Source: Bacteroidota bacterium (GTDB taxonomy: Bacteria; Bacteroidota; Bacteroidia; Chitinophagales; Chitinophagaceae). From it: DNA of 64,000 nucleotides. The notes beneath the pieces are model-generated. The model was given only the letters and a program-made list of their open reading frames with translations. It searched no databases and was not told where the DNA came from. The stretch is from the NCBI GenBank assembly GCA_018267965.1, contig JAFDXK010000001.1, forward strand, positions 868,001 to 932,000, in the 5' to 3' direction. Positions 60,711-64,000 of this stretch are shown here, one piece after another. Positions within the stretch are counted from its first letter, which is position 1. Every line of letters starts with the position of its first letter. The translations under genes and the position numbers were made by a program.

Positions 60711-61568
60711 ATGGCATCTACCTGGTTTCGTCGTATTAAGAAAGGTATCTTAACCAGTACGCATGAAAAGAAGGAAGCACCAGACGGGATATGGCATAAA
60801 TGCCCCGAGTGTAAAACAACCGTTACCGTAAAAGAGCTGGAAACACATTTTTACGTGTGCCAGAAGTGTAATTATCACAATCGTATCAACTCTGCCGAAT
60901 ATTTCGATATCCTTTTTGACGAAGGGGAGTATGAGTTGCAGTTTGAAAATATAGCACCTAAAGATATGCTGGGCTTTGTGGATTTGAAGCCATATGATGC
61001 CCGTATAAAAGAAGCACAGAAGAATACCGGCCTTAAAGACGCTATGACCGTCGGCGTTGGTAATATCAATGGCAACGGACTGGTGATAGCCTGTATGAAC
61101 TTCAACTTTATTGGTGGTTCTATGGGTAGTGTGGTAGGAGAGAAGATTTCACGTGGTATAGATTACAGCATAGAACATAAGCTACCATTTATGATCATCT
61201 CCAAATCGGGTGGTGCACGTATGATGGAAAGTGCGTTCTCTCTGATGCAAATGGCTAAAACATCTGCTAAGCTTACACGATTGGCTAAAGCAGGATTACC
61301 ATACATATCGCTGATGACAGACCCTACTACGGGTGGTGTTACAGCTTCTTATGCTATGCTGGGCGATGTAAACATTGCAGAGCCTAAAGCATTGATTGGT
61401 TTTGCAGGTCCGCGTGTAATAAAAGAAACAATCAAGAAAGATTTGCCTAATGGTTTCCAGCGTTCTGAGTTTTTACTGGAACATGGTTTCCTTGATTTTG
61501 TGGTGCAACGGCAAAACCTGAAAGAGAAATTAACTCACGTTATAGAATGGTTTATGAAAGGGAAATAA
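60711..61568 (+). CDS. accD: acetyl-CoA carboxylase carboxyltransferase subunit beta
   Basis: 285 residues. It moves the carboxyl group from biotin to acetyl-CoA in the first step of fatty-acid synthesis, together with AccA, which is not in the window. N-terminal zinc ribbon C31-x2-C34 ... C50-x2-C53 (CPECKTTVTVKELETHFYVCQKC) is complete. Catalytic part: NFNFIGGSMGSVVGEKI, ISKSGGARMMESAFSLMQMAKT and MTDPTTGGVTASYAMLGD. The next gene, smpB, starts 25 bp later. Confidence 0.96.
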   Translation: MASTWFRRIKKGILTSTHEKKEAPDGIWHKCPECKTTVTVKELETHFYVCQKCNYHNRINSAEYFDILFDEGEYELQFENIAPKDMLGFVDLKPYDARIKEAQKNTGLKDAMTVGVGNINGNGLVIACMNFNFIGGSMGSVVGEKISRGIDYSIEHKLPFMIISKSGGARMMESAFSLMQMAKTSAKLTRLAKAGLPYISLMTDPTTGGVTASYAMLGDVNIAEPKALIGFAGPRVIKETIKKDLPNGFQRSEFLLEHGFLDFVVQRQNLKEKLTHVIEWFMKGK

Positions 61569-61593
61569 CATTCCCTTTTTTTAATTGTAAGTA

Positions 61594-62046
61594 TTGGCAG
61601 ACGATAAAGTATATATAAAGAATAAGCCCGCGACATTCGAGTATGCTATCGAGGATAAGCTGACAGCCGGTATTATGCTTACCGGTTCTGAAATAAAATC
61701 GGTACGTAATAATAAGGTGAGCTTTAATGATAGTTACTGTTTCTTTCATGATGGTGAACTATGGATAAGAAGCCTGCACATAGCTGAGTATGTAAATGCA
61801 GGTTATGCAGGACATGACCCAATACGCGAGCGTAAATTATTGCTTACTAAACGTGAGCTGCGCAAATGGGAAACCAAAATGAAAGAGAAAGGTTACACCA
61901 TTGTACCACTCGCTATGTTCATTAACGAAAATAGCATTGCCAAGATAGAGATAGGTTTAGGTAAGGGTAAAAAACTGCACGACAAACGCGAGTCCATCAA
62001 GTCTCGTGATGCTGAACGTGAGATGAAACGATACCTGAAACGATAA
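61594..62046 (+). CDS. smpB: SsrA-binding protein SmpB
   Basis: 150 residues. It binds tmRNA and brings it to stalled ribosomes. The TTG at 61594 is the first in-frame start. The family hallmarks are there: NKPATFEYAIEDKLTAGIMLTGSEIKSVR (split here for length), HDPIRERKLLLTKREL and IEIGLGKGKKLHDKRESIKSRD with a basic tail. Tail-to-tail with the adhesin gene, with no gap between stops. Confidence 0.96.
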   Translation: MADDKVYIKNKPATFEYAIEDKLTAGIMLTGSEIKSVRNNKVSFNDSYCFFHDGELWIRSLHIAEYVNAGYAGHDPIRERKLLLTKRELRKWETKMKEKGYTIVPLAMFINENSIAKIEIGLGKGKKLHDKRESIKSRDAEREMKRYLKR

Positions 62047-64000
62047 TTATCTTATCAGCGAAATATCTCCCTTCAGGAATATTCGTTCGCCATTACCACA
62101 TTTAGATTCGATATAGTACACAAACACATCAGGCTTTTCAGGTACACCTCTGAATGTTCCATCCCAACCCATATCAGGATTGTTAGGTGCAAAGTTGGTA
62201 GCCTCAAATACTTTTTCACCCCAACGGTTATAAACTCTGAATATATCTACGTTAGATATGCCTGATGCACTCGGGAAGAACTTGTCATTCATTCCGTCAT
62301 TGTTCGGTGTGAATGTGTTTGGTATAAAGAATAATCCTGCATCACAAGCTACCCAAATGGTAATATCATCTTTCGCTTCGCAATAATCAGTTGTTACCCT
62401 GGCTGTGTAAGTGATGGTTTTAGACAATGTAGCAAGCGGGTCGAAACAGTTGTAACAACTTAAACCTGTTTCCGGTGTCCACATGATTTTCTTTGCTACC
62501 GTTACTTCGGCGTGTAATTGTATCATAGAACCAGGTGTTCCTTTTAAGTCAGGTCCCAGTTCTACAGTTGGCACAGGATGCACCGTAACACTCTGTTGCA
62601 GTGTGTCTTTGAAGCATCTGTTCTCTGTAATAACAACGGTGTACTTTCTTGATGAGTCGATGTTTACATTGGGGGTAGCAATATTAGGGTTCTCTATGCC
62701 AACTGAAGGCGACCAAGAATAAGCCTCACCACCATCAGCAAATAATTGCGCAGATTGTCCTGCGCAGATATCTATCGGTGGCCCTACAGATACCTTTTGT
62801 TTTTGAATCACATCGATGTTTACAGCAGCGGTATCCATACAGTTATTACTGTCGGTACCCACTACTGTATATTGTGTCATGGTGATAGGGGTTGCAACCG
62901 GGTTAGGACAATTGTTGCATGATAATGTTGTTACTGGAGTCCAGTTATAAAAAGGTGTTCCTGATGCTGTAAGTTTTACTGATTGCCCGATACATATTTC
63001 ATCATCAGGGCTAACTGTTATATGAGGTTTAGGATAATTCTCTACATCTACTGTGTCATCTTTACTGCAGCCATTACCATCTGTAACGGTTACTATATAT
63101 GTGCCGTTAGTAAGACCTGAAGCATTAGCTCCTGTAGCTGCATTGCTCCATGTATAAATATATGGTGTTGTACCACCTGATGCCGATGCAATGGCTGAAC
63201 CAGTATTGAAACCTATGCAAGTCTTAGCAGTTTCTTTTGCAGTTAGTTTTAATAAAGGTGGTTGTTTGATGGTAACACTATCGGTAACAGTACACCCGTT
63301 AGAATCATTTATCAATACCGTGTATGTTCCTATTTTAAGACCTGTTACCGTTGCACCTGACGATGCAGGTGTAGTATTCCATGAATAAGTATAAGGTGTA
63401 GTGCCACCGTTTACCAATACAGATACCTGTCCGTCATTACCATCAAAACATAATACATCGGCGTGACTGATTGAGGCAGTTAATAATGCAGGTTGTGTAA
63501 TGATAGAAGTATCCAACACAGTGCAACCTTTTTCATCAACTACCGTCAGGATGTATATACCTGCAGTAAGCGTATTGATTGTTGTACTTGTTTTAACGGG
63601 AGAAGTATTCCATGAGTAATGATATGGTATTGTGCCACCTGTTGTTGATACATTAATACTACCAGTGCTATCATTAAAACAGTTGAGGTTATGCTTTGTT
63701 GCAGTTACTGCCAGCTGGGCTGGTTGTGTAATAATAGTAGTGTCTTTAATGGTACATCCGTGACTATCGGTAGCAGTTACGATGTAGATACCTGCCGTCA
63801 ATCCTTTAGCAGTGTCTGATGTTTGTGCGGGAGTTGTATTCCAAGTATAAGTATAGCCCGGAGAACCACCTGCAACAATAACCTTTCCCCAACCATTATT
63901 ACCGTTATAACAACTAACGTCATTGCCTGTATGAGAGGCAGTTAGTTTAGTTGGTTGAGTTATAGTAACGGTATCAAATAGGGTACAGTTGTTTGTGTCT
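62047..64000 (-). CDS. SprB-repeat adhesin with gliding-motility-type C-terminal domain, N-terminus cut by window edge
   Basis: The frame stays open to base 64000, so only the C-terminal ~650 residues of a larger protein are seen. It holds four successive SprB-type repeats of about 80 residues (pattern CFNDSTGSINVSTTGGTIPYHYSWN ... LTAGIYILTVVDEKGCT ... QPALLTAS; written in parts), then two Ig-like repeats with CxxCP pairs (LSCNNCPNP, LSCYNCFDP), then the gliding-motility-associated C-terminal domain (FFIPNTFTPNNDGMNDKFF ... YNRWGEKVFEA ... FVYYIES). Such proteins are exported by the type IX system and act as surface adhesins or gliding motors' tracks. Confidence 0.9.
   Translation of the reverse strand, partial: DTNNCTLFDTVTITQPTKLTASHTGNDVSCYNGNNGWGKVIVAGGSPGYTYTWNTTPAQTSDTAKGLTAGIYIVTATDSHGCTIKDTTIITQPAQLAVTATKHNLNCFNDSTGSINVSTTGGTIPYHYSWNTSPVKTSTTINTLTAGIYILTVVDEKGCTVLDTSIITQPALLTASISHADVLCFDGNDGQVSVLVNGGTTPYTYSWNTTPASSGATVTGLKIGTYTVLINDSNGCTVTDSVTIKQPPLLKLTAKETAKTCIGFNTGSAIASASGGTTPYIYTWSNAATGANASGLTNGTYIVTVTDGNGCSKDDTVDVENYPKPHITVSPDDEICIGQSVKLTASGTPFYNWTPVTTLSCNNCPNPVATPITMTQYTVVGTDSNNCMDTAAVNIDVIQKQKVSVGPPIDICAGQSAQLFADGGEAYSWSPSVGIENPNIATPNVNIDSSRKYTVVITENRCFKDTLQQSVTVHPVPTVELGPDLKGTPGSMIQLHAEVTVAKKIMWTPETGLSCYNCFDPLATLSKTITYTARVTTDYCEAKDDITIWVACDAGLFFIPNTFTPNNDGMNDKFFPSASGISNVDIFRVYNRWGEKVFEATNFAPNNPDMGWDGTFRGVPEKPDVFVYYIESKCGNGERIFLKGDISLIR

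Noticed and set aside
62047-64000. Tandem DNA repeats at the right edge as a possible non-coding satellite.
   Set aside because: They encode SprB-type protein repeats in one open frame that ends in a gliding-motility-type domain.

Overview
The window looks like a chromosomal segment of a member of the Bacteroidota, most likely the Chitinophagales/Chitinophagaceae side of the phylum. The evidence is AT-rich DNA, promoter elements of the TTTG/TANNTTTG type, almost no Shine-Dalgarno sites, T9SS-type C-terminal sorting domains, a gliding-motility-type (CHU_C/SprB-repeat) protein, bacillithiol synthesis (BshA), and an arginine pathway built on an N-acylornithine carbamoyltransferase.

Layout. 0-6.8 kb: tgt (cut by the window edge), a glycosyltransferase, rsmG, a three-gene Fe-S electron-transfer run, a secreted orphan and a tRNA-Arg(TCT). 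7.0-8.8 kb: a TPR/class III nucleotide cyclase. 9.0-17.4 kb: one long leftward arginine operon (GNAT, argG, argC, argD, argF', argB, argE', argH) behind a clear promoter and a ~300-nt leader that contains a small ORF and hairpins. It covers every step from glutamate to arginine except carbamoyl-phosphate synthesis.

17.6-30.7 kb is the accessory heart of the window. Three small orphan genes on the + strand, one with a CheD/CNF-like Cys-His pattern, face a long leftward run whose core is R-body (Reb) genes. That core is five tandem full-length RebB copies, a shorter RebB, a Reb-like protein with a proline-rich tail, a divergent Reb-like protein and a 53-aa Reb-like gene. Interleaved or downstream lie a 343-aa orphan, a coiled-coil protein, a YodC/DUF2158 protein and three glycosyltransferase-type genes. 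Upstream sit a protein with two AraC-type DNA-binding domains and a four-gene signalling cassette (lipoprotein, multi-pass membrane protein, histidine kinase, LuxR-type response regulator). I read this as a regulated R-body (extendable protein ribbon) locus. It is the best candidate for an exciting, poorly described system here; the link to glycosyltransferases and to the small orphan genes is inference.

30.9-41.9 kb: an ArsR-controlled five-gene operon with two palindromic operators, OmpA-like and T9SS-secreted proteins (a gingipain-like fold that seems to lack its catalytic residues, and a peptidyl-arginine/agmatine deiminase), a second guanidino-group enzyme, a Crp-family regulator and a DinB protein. 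42-53 kb: housekeeping genes (malic enzyme MaeB, FAD oxidoreductase, ABC permease, M28 peptidase, cytochrome c, bshA, ndk and small enzymes). 53-57.3 kb: nrnA followed by four tandem FKBP-type prolyl isomerases. 57.3-64 kb: an M1 peptidase, an intergenic inverted-repeat element, pyrR-pyrB, accD, smpB and the C-terminal part of a giant SprB-repeat adhesin that runs off the right edge.
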